A stretch of DNA of 5,353 bases from Candidatus Omnitrophota bacterium. GTDB taxonomy: Bacteria > Omnitrophota > Gorgyraeia > Gygaellales > Profunditerraquicolaceae. Shown piece by piece: positions 1 through 5,348 of the stretch. Within the stretch, counting starts at the first letter, position 1. Each line of letters begins with the position of its first letter. The notes beneath the pieces are model-generated. The model made no database searches. It was not told the origin of the DNA and worked only from the letters and a program-made list of their open reading frames with translations. Both the position numbers and the translations under genes were made by a program. The stretch spans positions 1-5,353 of the forward strand of contig JAGUUJ010000082.1 of NCBI GenBank assembly GCA_020063525.1, read 5' to 3'.

Positions 1-1
1 C

Positions 2-184
2 AAGCACGACGCTACAGGTTTCTACATAGATTGGTTAAGAAAGAAAGTTGCGGTTTACGGGTTTGTGTTTGATGGTTTCTGGTATGATATCGGAGATTAT
101 AAGTTTTACCGGGAAGCAAAACAGAGGTTCCTGCAAAAACGAATCAGTAGGGGCTCATTAAGGAGGGATTATGGCAGCGCGTAA
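2..184 (+). CDS. Sugar-phosphate nucleotidyltransferase, C-terminal fragment
   Basis: This open frame enters from the left edge and ends at TAA 182-184, giving 60 visible residues. The stretch FDGFWYDIGDYKFYREA matches the end of the catalytic domain in NTP-transferase (PF00483-type) enzymes, which commonly read GYWxDIGTPxxYxxA; the Asp there belongs to the sugar-nucleotide site in that family. Such enzymes join a sugar-1-phosphate to an NTP to make an activated sugar for cell-surface polysaccharide in the cytoplasm. The substrate (glucose-, mannose- or heptose-1-phosphate) cannot be told from this piece. No C-terminal hexapeptide (LbH) repeats follow, so it is not a GlmU-like two-domain protein. 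The end overlaps the metK start by 14 nt, and the metK ribosome-binding site lies inside this frame, so the two are probably co-transcribed. The N-terminal part with the nucleotide-binding signature is outside the window. Confidence 0.8.
   Translation, partial: KHDATGFYIDWLRKKVAVYGFVFDGFWYDIGDYKFYREAKQRFLQKRISRGSLRRDYGSA
160..167 (+). promoter_or_regulatory. Shine-Dalgarno for metK inside the upstream gene
   Basis: AAGGAGGG lies just before ATG 171, with GGAGG ending 4 nt upstream of it. It sits inside the last codons of the nucleotidyltransferase. This strong site fixes the metK start at 171 and shows that metK translation can begin while ribosomes are still finishing the upstream frame. 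Confidence 0.85.
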
Positions 185-1340
185 GCATTTTTTTACTTCT
201 GAGTCAGTAGGTGAGGGGCATCCGGATAAGGTATGCGACCAGATATCTGATGCTATACTGGATGATGTGCTCAGGCAGGACCCGTATGGCCGGGTTGCCT
301 GTGAAACATATGTGACCATGGGGCTTTTGATTGTCGGCGGTGAGATTACCACCACTGGCTTTGTTGATGTGCATAATCTAACCCGCAACGTGCTAAAAGA
401 GATAGGCTATACCCATCCTAAATACGGGTTTGATTATCATACCTGTGCAGTAATAAATACCATACACAGCCAATCTCCGGATATTGCTCAAGGAGTGGAT
501 AAAGGCGGTGCTGGTGACCAGGGGTTTATGGTAGGTTTTGCCTGCCGCGAAACAGAAGAGTTGATGCCCTTGTCTATAATGCTTTCTCATAAATTAGTGC
601 GGCGCATAGCGGATGTAAGGAGGCAGGGCATATTAAAATATCTTGGCCCTGATTGTAAATCCCAGGTAACCCTAGAATATCACGACGGCCATCCCAAAAG
701 AGTGGATTCTTGCGTTTTGGCCTGTCAGCATACCGAAGAGATACTGGATACTACAAAAGAGAGAATTACCAAAAAAGCACGCCAAGAATTAATTGATGTG
801 ATTGCTAAACCTATATTAAAACAATATATTGATAAAGATACGAAATATTATGTTAACGAGACAGGTAAGTTTGTTATCGGCGGTCCGCAATCTGACACAG
901 GTATGACCGGAAGAAAGATTATCGTGGATACCTATGGCGGAGTAGTTGCGCCGGGCGGAGGCGCATTCAGCGGAAAAGATCCCACAAAAGTAGACCGCTC
1001 GGCAGCCTATATGGCAAGATACATTGCCAAAAATATTGTGGCAGCGGGCCTTGCAGATAAATGCTTGATACATCTGGCCTATGTGATTGGCCGGGCAGAG
1101 CCTTTGGCAATAATGGTAGATACCTACGGAACAGGCAAGCTTTCTGAAAGTGTTTTTATAAAATTAATCAGGGATAATTTTGAACTGACGCCTCAGGGAA
1201 TGATTAAAGAGTTAGACCTTTTACGGCCAATATATAGGAAAACTGCCTGTTACGGACATTTTGGCAGGACAGAACCCGAATTTATCTGGGAGAGTACAGA
1301 TAAAGCAACAGCTTTAAAGAGACAGGCAGCGAGGTTGTAA
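171..1340 (+). CDS. metK: S-adenosylmethionine synthetase (methionine adenosyltransferase)
   Basis: MetK makes S-adenosylmethionine from methionine and ATP, releasing phosphate and pyrophosphate, in the cytoplasm; the family works as a tetramer. The 389 residues are close to E. coli MetK (384) and all three MAT domains are present. Visible signatures are SESVGEGHPDK (residues 10-20, with the ATP-site His17 and metal-ligand Asp19), GAGDQG (113-118), PDCKSQV (160-166, catalytic-site Lys163), SDTGMTGRKI (241-250, Asp242, Arg248, Lys249) and the P-loop-like GGGAFSGKDPTKVDRS (262-277, Lys269, Lys273, Asp275). Every active-site residue I can map to the E. coli enzyme is kept. The start at 171 follows a strong Shine-Dalgarno; MAARKHFFTSES aligns with the usual family N-terminus. 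AhcY downstream recycles the product of SAM-dependent methylation, so the neighbourhood is functionally coherent. No SAM riboswitch is possible directly upstream because that DNA is coding. Confidence 0.98.
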   Translation: MAARKHFFTSESVGEGHPDKVCDQISDAILDDVLRQDPYGRVACETYVTMGLLIVGGEITTTGFVDVHNLTRNVLKEIGYTHPKYGFDYHTCAVINTIHSQSPDIAQGVDKGGAGDQGFMVGFACRETEELMPLSIMLSHKLVRRIADVRRQGILKYLGPDCKSQVTLEYHDGHPKRVDSCVLACQHTEEILDTTKERITKKARQELIDVIAKPILKQYIDKDTKYYVNETGKFVIGGPQSDTGMTGRKIIVDTYGGVVAPGGGAFSGKDPTKVDRSAAYMARYIAKNIVAAGLADKCLIHLAYVIGRAEPLAIMVDTYGTGKLSESVFIKLIRDNFELTPQGMIKELDLLRPIYRKTACYGHFGRTEPEFIWESTDKATALKRQAARL

Positions 1341-1368
1341 ATTTAAGATTTCAGTCAATGACAAATGT

Positions 1369-1411
1369 CAAAATCCAAATATCAAAATAAATCCAAAATC
1401 CAAATATCAAA
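1369..1411 (+). repeat. AT-rich tandem direct repeat after metK
   Basis: An exact 18-nt unit, CAAAATCCAAATATCAAA, occurs at 1369-1386 and again at 1394-1411, a period of 25 nt. Further partial copies (ATCCAAAATCC, AAATATCAAA) fill the surrounding bases from about 1360 to 1425. It lies in the non-coding spacer and has no open frame of note. It resembles the low-complexity intergenic repeats found in many uncultivated bacterial genomes; function unknown. Confidence 0.8.
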
Positions 1412-1447
1412 TATCAAAACAAAAGTTTTTTCATTTGGTATTTGTGC

Positions 1448-1500
1448 TGGTACAGGAAAGTATACCCTTACGGGCACAAGTAAAACACTTTCCTATACCA
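1448..1500. repeat. 14-bp imperfect inverted repeat between metK and ahcY
   Basis: TGGTACAGGAAAGT (1448-1461) and ACTTTCCTATACCA (1487-1500) are reverse complements with one mismatch, separated by 25 nt. A small perfect hairpin GCGA-AAA-TCGC follows at 1503-1513. The arms could form a stem-loop in the RNA or be the ends of a small palindromic element. No T-run follows the right arm, so it is not a standard terminator. Confidence 0.7.
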
Positions 1501-1540
1501 CTGCGAAAATCGCTTAAAGTTTCTTGTTTGTGCTTATTTT

Positions 1541-1557
1541 GCCTGCTTGCCGCAGGC
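1541..1557. repeat. Short GC-rich hairpin upstream of ahcY
   Basis: GCCTGC (1541-1546) pairs with GCAGGC (1552-1557) across a 5-nt loop, and the following AGG gives an overlapping second pairing (CCTGC 1542-1546 with GCAGG 1556-1560). It stands out as GC-rich in an AT-rich spacer. The next bases, GATTTTGTGTTTTG, are T-rich but not a clean T-run, so a weak terminator or attenuator is possible but unproven. It ends 40 nt before the ahcY start. Confidence 0.6.
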
Positions 1558-1600
1558 AGGGATTTTGTGTTTTGTTATTTGAATTTTAAAAGGAGACTAC

Positions 1601-2848
1601 ATGCGATACGATATTAAGGATATTAAATTAGCTAACAAGGGTGCATTGCGAATCGAATGGGCGCGGCAGGATATGCCGGTGTTGCGTTTAATTGAGGAGC
1701 GTTTCGCAAAAGAAAAGCCTTTAAAAGGGGTACGTCTTGCCGCCTGTTTACATGTTACCACCGAAACGGCAAACTTAGTTAGCGCTCTTAAAGCCGCAGG
1801 TGCAGAAGTTTATCTTTGTGCTTCTAACCCGCTCTCTACCCAGGACGATGTTGCCGCGGCATTAGTGAAGGATTTAAAGATTCCCTGTTTCGCGATTAAG
1901 GGAGAAGATAATAAGACCTATTATAAACATATAAAAGCCGTGCTGGAAACTAAGCCCGATATCACCATGGATGATGGCGCGGATTTAGTCTCAGTTATAC
2001 ATAAGGAAAACAAATTTCTTCCATTGGGCGGTACGGAAGAGACAACTACCGGAGTAATTAGATTGCGCGCAATGCAAAAAGAAGGTATGCTTAAATATCC
2101 GATTATCGCGGTTAACGATGCGCAAACCAAGCATTTGTTTGATAATCGGTATGGTACCGGCCAGTCTACGCTCGACGGAGTAATCCGTGCCACGAACCGG
2201 TTAATCGCTGGTTTAAATGTGCTAATCTGCGGATATGGTTGGTGCGGCAAGGGCGTGGCAATGCGCGCCTCGGGCTTAGGCGCTAAAGTAATTGTAGCTG
2301 AAGTTGACCCTTTACGTGCCTTAGAAGCAAATATGGACGGATATCAAGTGATGCCGATTAGCGATGCGGCAGGAATCGGCGATATTTTTATTACCCTTAC
2401 CGGAGATATCAATGTCATCCGCAAAGAACATTTCCTGAAGATGAAAGATGGAGTAATTGTGGCTAATTCCGGGCATTTCAATGTAGAGATAGATATACCG
2501 GCATTAGAGAAATTGAGCAGAAAGAAAAAACGCATACGCGAATTCGTGGATGAATACGTCTTGGCTAATGGCCGCAAGGTCTATCTTCTGGGCGAAGGCC
2601 GGCTCATAAATTTGGCGGCTGCTGAAGGCCATCCAGCGCAGGTAATGGATATGTCTTTTGCAAATCAGGCATTAAGCGCGGAATATATTACCAAACACCA
2701 CAAAGAATTAAAAAACCATGTTTACGCGGTTCCTGAAGCGATAGATAAAAATATCGCTAGACTCAAATTGAAATCTATGGGTATAAGAATAGACACATTA
2801 ACTTGCGAACAAGAGAAGTATCTTTCCAGTTGGGAATTGGGCACATGA
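1601..2848 (+). CDS. ahcY: Adenosylhomocysteinase (S-adenosyl-L-homocysteine hydrolase), archaeal/thermophile-type
   Basis: AhcY reversibly splits S-adenosylhomocysteine into adenosine and homocysteine with a tightly bound NAD cofactor, relieving product inhibition of methyltransferases. The 415 residues carry the family marks: HVTTETANL (51-59), DDGADLV (124-130), TEETTTGV (145-152), the catalytic Lys177/Asp181 pair in TKHLFDN, and a Rossmann GxGxxGxG loop as GYGWCGKG (211-218) with Glu234 at the ribose-binding position. NSGHFNVEID (289-298) and GEGRLINLAAAEGHP (331-345) complete the cofactor and substrate sites. The YGTGQS and HPAQVMDMSFANQ wording and the tail ending in YLSSWELGT, without the KPDHYRY tail of the classical enzymes, place it with archaeal and Thermotoga-like members. 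A related methanogen enzyme uses S-inosylhomocysteine, so exact substrate is not settled by sequence alone. AGGAG at 1591-1595 supports ATG 1601. Its TGA overlaps the pfkA ATG. Confidence 0.95.
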   Translation: MRYDIKDIKLANKGALRIEWARQDMPVLRLIEERFAKEKPLKGVRLAACLHVTTETANLVSALKAAGAEVYLCASNPLSTQDDVAAALVKDLKIPCFAIKGEDNKTYYKHIKAVLETKPDITMDDGADLVSVIHKENKFLPLGGTEETTTGVIRLRAMQKEGMLKYPIIAVNDAQTKHLFDNRYGTGQSTLDGVIRATNRLIAGLNVLICGYGWCGKGVAMRASGLGAKVIVAEVDPLRALEANMDGYQVMPISDAAGIGDIFITLTGDINVIRKEHFLKMKDGVIVANSGHFNVEIDIPALEKLSRKKKRIREFVDEYVLANGRKVYLLGEGRLINLAAAEGHPAQVMDMSFANQALSAEYITKHHKELKNHVYAVPEAIDKNIARLKLKSMGIRIDTLTCEQEKYLSSWELGT

Positions 2849-3855
2849 TTGAGCGTATAGCAGTTTTGACTACCGGCGGCGACGCCCCAGGCATGAACGC
2901 TACGATTCGCGCTGTGGTGCGTTGTGCTATAAATAAGAAATTAGAAGTTATGGGTGTATTTCGCGGCTGGTGGGGTTTAATTAATGAAGAGATGAAGCTA
3001 TTGAACCATCGTTCTGTTTCGGGAATTATTAATCAAGGCGGCACGATTCTTAAAACTGCTCGCTGTCCAGAGTTTGAAACTGAAGAAGGGCGGAAGAGGG
3101 CATTTAATACAGTAAAAAAGAACGCCATAGATGGTCTGATTGTGATTGGCGGGAATGGTAGTTTTAAAGCCGCACATATATTTGGCAGGAAATATAATGT
3201 GCCTTGTATTGGTATACCCGCTTCCATTGATAATGATATTAATGGCGTAGATGTAACTATCGGTTCAGATACCGCTATAAATACAGCACTCGCCGCTATT
3301 GATAATATTCGCGATACGGCAACTTCTATGGAGAGAATCTTTGTAGTTGAAGTTATGGGCAGGGAATCCGGCTATATCGCTTTAGAGGTTGCTTTGGCGG
3401 GCGGCTGCGAAGATGTCATAATCCCGGAGAAAAAATTTGACACTTCGACTTCGCTCAGTGTCAATGGTGAGCGTAGTCGAACCATTGATTTAGAAAGTAT
3501 CTGTCACGATATTGTGGAAGGAAATTTAAGAGGTAAGATAAGCTGGATTATTGTTGTGGCTGAAGGCGCAGGTTCAGCCTTTGATATTGCCAAAAAAATA
3601 ACTGAGATGACGAGCCTGGAAACCCGAGCTGTAGTTTTAGGGCATGTTCAAAGAGGAGGCCGTCCCACTGCTTTCAGTCGCATTTTGGCCATAAATTTAG
3701 GCGAAGCAGCAGTGGAATGCTTGCTAAAAGGCGATTCTGATAAAACTGTAGGTATGCGCGATGGCAAAATAATTACTGTGGACTTCGAGCTTGCTATAAC
3801 TAAGAAAGAATTGGAAGTGGATAGATTGTATAATTTGATTAAGGTATTGACTTAA
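2845..3855 (+). CDS. pfkA: 6-phosphofructokinase, ATP-type, with a 16-residue repeat-derived insert
   Basis: PfkA phosphorylates fructose-6-phosphate to fructose-1,6-bisphosphate, the committing step of glycolysis. I start it at ATG 2845, not the in-frame ATG 2803: 2845 forms ATGA with the ahcY stop, and MIERIAVLTTGGDAPGMN then aligns with the E. coli N-terminus without an extension. No good Shine-Dalgarno precedes it, which fits translational coupling to ahcY. The protein is 336 residues. Motifs: TGGDAPGMN (10-18, ATP site), GGNGS (102-106), PASIDNDI (125-132, catalytic Asp129 in the D-N-D motif), VVEVMGRESG (substrate loop), VVAEGAG, and TRAVVLGHVQRGG. Gly105 and Ala126 occupy the positions that are Asp and Lys in pyrophosphate-dependent enzymes, favouring ATP as donor. 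Oddities: Asn104 replaces the usual Mg-linked Asp, Ser127 replaces the usual Thr, and residues 199-214 come from a palindromic repeat. Without the insert the length is 320, as in E. coli. Confidence 0.93.
   Translation: MIERIAVLTTGGDAPGMNATIRAVVRCAINKKLEVMGVFRGWWGLINEEMKLLNHRSVSGIINQGGTILKTARCPEFETEEGRKRAFNTVKKNAIDGLIVIGGNGSFKAAHIFGRKYNVPCIGIPASIDNDINGVDVTIGSDTAINTALAAIDNIRDTATSMERIFVVEVMGRESGYIALEVALAGGCEDVIIPEKKFDTSTSLSVNGERSRTIDLESICHDIVEGNLRGKISWIIVVAEGAGSAFDIAKKITEMTSLETRAVVLGHVQRGGRPTAFSRILAINLGEAAVECLLKGDSDKTVGMRDGKIITVDFELAITKKELEVDRLYNLIKVLT
3439..3487. repeat. 48-bp palindromic repeat inserted in frame within pfkA
   Basis: TTCGACTTCGCTCA (3444-3457) and TGAGCGTAGTCGAA (3468-3481) are reverse complements with one mismatch, around a 10-nt loop. 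Each arm is also bracketed by its own short inverted repeat: GACAC/GTGTC (3439-3443, 3458-3462) and CAATGG/CCATTG (3462-3467, 3482-3487). TTGA occurs on both sides (3437-3440 and 3485-3488), 48 nt apart. Taking out 48 bp leaves ttt-gat-tta, an uninterrupted F-D-L-E-S junction where PFKs normally read P-E-x-x-F-D/S. The element reads TSTSLSVNGERSRTI plus one flanking Asp in the pfkA frame. It behaves like the in-frame palindromic elements known from Rickettsia (RPE), though I see no sequence relation to those. Confidence 0.85.
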
Positions 3856-3870
3856 AGGAGGAATTCTGCT

Positions 3871-5199
3871 ATGGGAAGAAGGCCGCTGGATATTGAGAGA
3901 GTTGTCATGGATTTAATTATGAGTGATGACCCCGCAATAAAAAAGAATCTTGCGGGGAGAATTTTTGCTCTTGCTTATAAAAAAGGGATTTATCCTTCCA
4001 GTATTCATCAGTTTTACATCGCACGAGGAAGAAATGAATTCAATGGTTTTACTGTTCCCGCCATAAATTTAAGGAGTATGACCTATGATTTAGCAAAGGC
4101 AATATTTAGAGTGGCAAAAAAAAATAATTCAGGAACGTTTATCTTTGAAATTGCCAAATCCGAAATGGGTTATACCAGTCAGCCGCCAATAGAATATGCC
4201 GGTGTGGTTTTGGCTGCTGCGATAAAAGAGGGATACGCCGGCCCTGTATTCATTCAAGGCGACCATTTTCAGGTGAATGCAAAGAAATTCCAAGATAGTC
4301 CTGATAAAGAACTGGATGGCCTTCGAGCCTTAATCAGTGAATCTATCGAAGCAGGATTTTATAATATTGACATTGACTCATCTACCTTAGTAGATTTATC
4401 AAAAACTGCTGTAAAAAAACAGCAGTTTTTGAATTACGAAGTCTGTGCAAAGCTCACGCAGTTTATCCGTCAAATTCAACCGAGAGGGTTAGAGATTTCT
4501 GTGGGCGGTGAAATCGGCGAGGTGGGTGGTAAAAATTCTTCGCCCGAAGATTTACAGGCATTTATGCAGGGTTACCGGGAAAGGTTGCGCAAAGGTCGAA
4601 CAGGTATCAGTAAGATAAGCATTCAAACAGGCACCTCTCACGGCGGCGTAGTTTTGCCTGATGGGACTGTGGCGCAGGTGAAATTAGATTTCGATACCTT
4701 GAAAACATTATCTAAGATTGCGCGGGAGGAATTTGGCTTGGCAGGCGCAGTGCAGCACGGTGCATCCACTTTACCATCTGAGGCATTTCATAAATTTCCC
4801 GAGACAGAAACTTGCGAGGTGCATCTAGCTACCGAATTTCAGAATATGATTTATGAAAGTAAACATTTTCCGCAAGATTTAAAAACAAAAATATATGATT
4901 GGTTAAAAATCAACGCAGCATCGGAGAAAAAGGAAGATGAAACCGAGGAACAATTTATTTATAAGACACGCAAAAAGGCATTAGGACCGTTTAAGAAAGA
5001 AATTATGTCCTTATCTAGTGAAGTACGCAATGCTGTAGCTCGTGAAATTGAGGAAAAATTTGATTTTCTCTTTAAGCAGCTAAACGCGGTAAATAATAAA
5101 GATTTGGTAGATAAATACGTGACCTTGAAGCGGGTAATTATGCGCAAAAGAAAAAAGGATACAAAAGCAGCGCAGCACGATACCGAAGGAGCAGATTAA
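3871..5199 (+). CDS. Divergent class II (zinc) aldolase, probable fructose-bisphosphate aldolase
   Basis: The likely role is cleavage of fructose-1,6-bisphosphate to two triose phosphates, directly after the PfkA step; this rests on fold motifs and context. Class II aldolase landmarks appear in order: GFTVPAINLRS (59-69, like the family's GAFNVNN), FEIAKSE (92-98), GPVFIQGDHFQ (124-134, catalytic Asp131 and zinc His132), GFYNIDIDSS (162-171, family GFTSVMIDGS), VGGEIGEVGGKN (211-222, Glu214), GTSHGG (254-259, zinc His257) and VQHGAST (294-300, zinc His296). The last active-site strand reads VHLATEF where model enzymes have MNIDTD, so the substrate Asn and Asp are not obviously kept. At 442 residues it is longer than usual class II enzymes (about 285-360), with an N-terminal extension of some 55 residues and a charged, helical C-terminal region of about 110. 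A tagatose-bisphosphate or other ketose-phosphate aldolase is possible; GatZ/KbaZ-type proteins do not match. AAAGGAGG at 3854-3861, overlapping the pfkA stop, sets the start at 3871. Confidence 0.75.
   Translation: MGRRPLDIERVVMDLIMSDDPAIKKNLAGRIFALAYKKGIYPSSIHQFYIARGRNEFNGFTVPAINLRSMTYDLAKAIFRVAKKNNSGTFIFEIAKSEMGYTSQPPIEYAGVVLAAAIKEGYAGPVFIQGDHFQVNAKKFQDSPDKELDGLRALISESIEAGFYNIDIDSSTLVDLSKTAVKKQQFLNYEVCAKLTQFIRQIQPRGLEISVGGEIGEVGGKNSSPEDLQAFMQGYRERLRKGRTGISKISIQTGTSHGGVVLPDGTVAQVKLDFDTLKTLSKIAREEFGLAGAVQHGASTLPSEAFHKFPETETCEVHLATEFQNMIYESKHFPQDLKTKIYDWLKINAASEKKEDETEEQFIYKTRKKALGPFKKEIMSLSSEVRNAVAREIEEKFDFLFKQLNAVNNKDLVDKYVTLKRVIMRKRKKDTKAAQHDTEGAD
4399..4432. repeat. Perfect 14-bp inverted repeat, terminator-like, inside the aldolase gene
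   Basis: TCAAAAACTGCTGT (4399-4412) and ACAGCAGTTTTTGA (4419-4432) are exact reverse complements around a loop of six A. On the plus strand the stem has a CTGCTGT/ACAGCAG core followed by TTTTT, the layout of an intrinsic terminator; the minus strand reads the same way. It codes for SKTAVKKQQFL, which fits the surrounding protein, so the repeat may be chance in a Lys/Gln-rich stretch. Activity as a terminator or attenuator is untested. Confidence 0.7.
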
Positions 5200-5204
5200 A
5201 TTTT

Positions 5205-5323
5205 AGTAACTAGTAAGCTAGTAACGAGTAACTAGTAATTTTTTGTTCTTAAAAATTAACGTTTATGATTTACGCCTTTAATCTTTTAATTACCAGTTAC
5301 TAGTTACTGAATTACTAGTTACT
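5205..5323. repeat. AGTAACT-type repeat cluster with inverted copies after the aldolase gene
   Basis: The left block (5205-5240) is five degenerate 7-8 nt units: AGTAACT, AGTAAGCT, AGTAACG, AGTAACT, AGTAATT. The right block (about 5288-5323) carries the same theme reversed. AGTAACTAGTAATT (5227-5240) and AATTACTAGTTACT (5310-5323) are perfect 14-nt reverse complements about 69 nt apart. The DNA between is AT-rich, with a weak AT-only hairpin (5236-5243 with 5251-5258). The block fills most of the spacer before the next gene. Similar TAGTAACTAG repeats occur between genes in several uncultivated bacterial lineages, from memory. Confidence 0.8.
5243..5269 (+). promoter_or_regulatory. Weak candidate sigma-70-like promoter
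   Basis: TATGAT (5264-5269) is one base from the -10 consensus, with TTGTTC (5243-5248) 15 nt upstream as a poor -35. It lies between the two repeat blocks, about 80 nt before the ATG at 5349. The spacing is short and the region is AT-rich, so chance is quite possible. Confidence 0.2.
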
Positions 5324-5348
5324 TATTAGCTCTAAAAGAGAGGACAAT

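Noticed and set aside
158..388. Minus-strand open frames across metK, ahcY, pfkA and the aldolase
   Set aside because: All lie opposite well-supported conserved genes and have no recognisable protein motifs; they are mirror frames.
1369..1411. CRISPR array
   Set aside because: Only two full 18-nt copies with a 7-nt gap, AT-rich low-complexity sequence, and no spacers of normal size or cas genes.
1341..1600. SAM or SAH riboswitch before ahcY
   Set aside because: The pathway context invites it, but I could not recognise the conserved core of any SAM or SAH riboswitch class, and the spacer is mostly repeats.
1435..1617. A 60-codon plus-strand open frame in the metK-ahcY spacer
   Set aside because: It runs through the inverted repeat and the GC hairpin, overlaps the ahcY start, has no ribosome-binding site of note and its product looks like no known protein.
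2803..2844. Upstream in-frame ATG at 2803 as the pfkA start
   Set aside because: It would add 14 residues read from the ahcY tail; the family N-terminus aligns from ATG 2845, which also forms the ATGA overlap.
3871..5199. GatZ/KbaZ tagatose-bisphosphate aldolase subunit
   Set aside because: Length is similar, but the DH, GGEIGE, GTSHGG and QHGAS motifs follow the class II aldolase pattern and the GatZ wording is absent.
5236..5258. Intrinsic terminator after the aldolase gene
   Set aside because: The only stem there is eight A-T pairs with no GC and no following T-run, too weak for a typical terminator.
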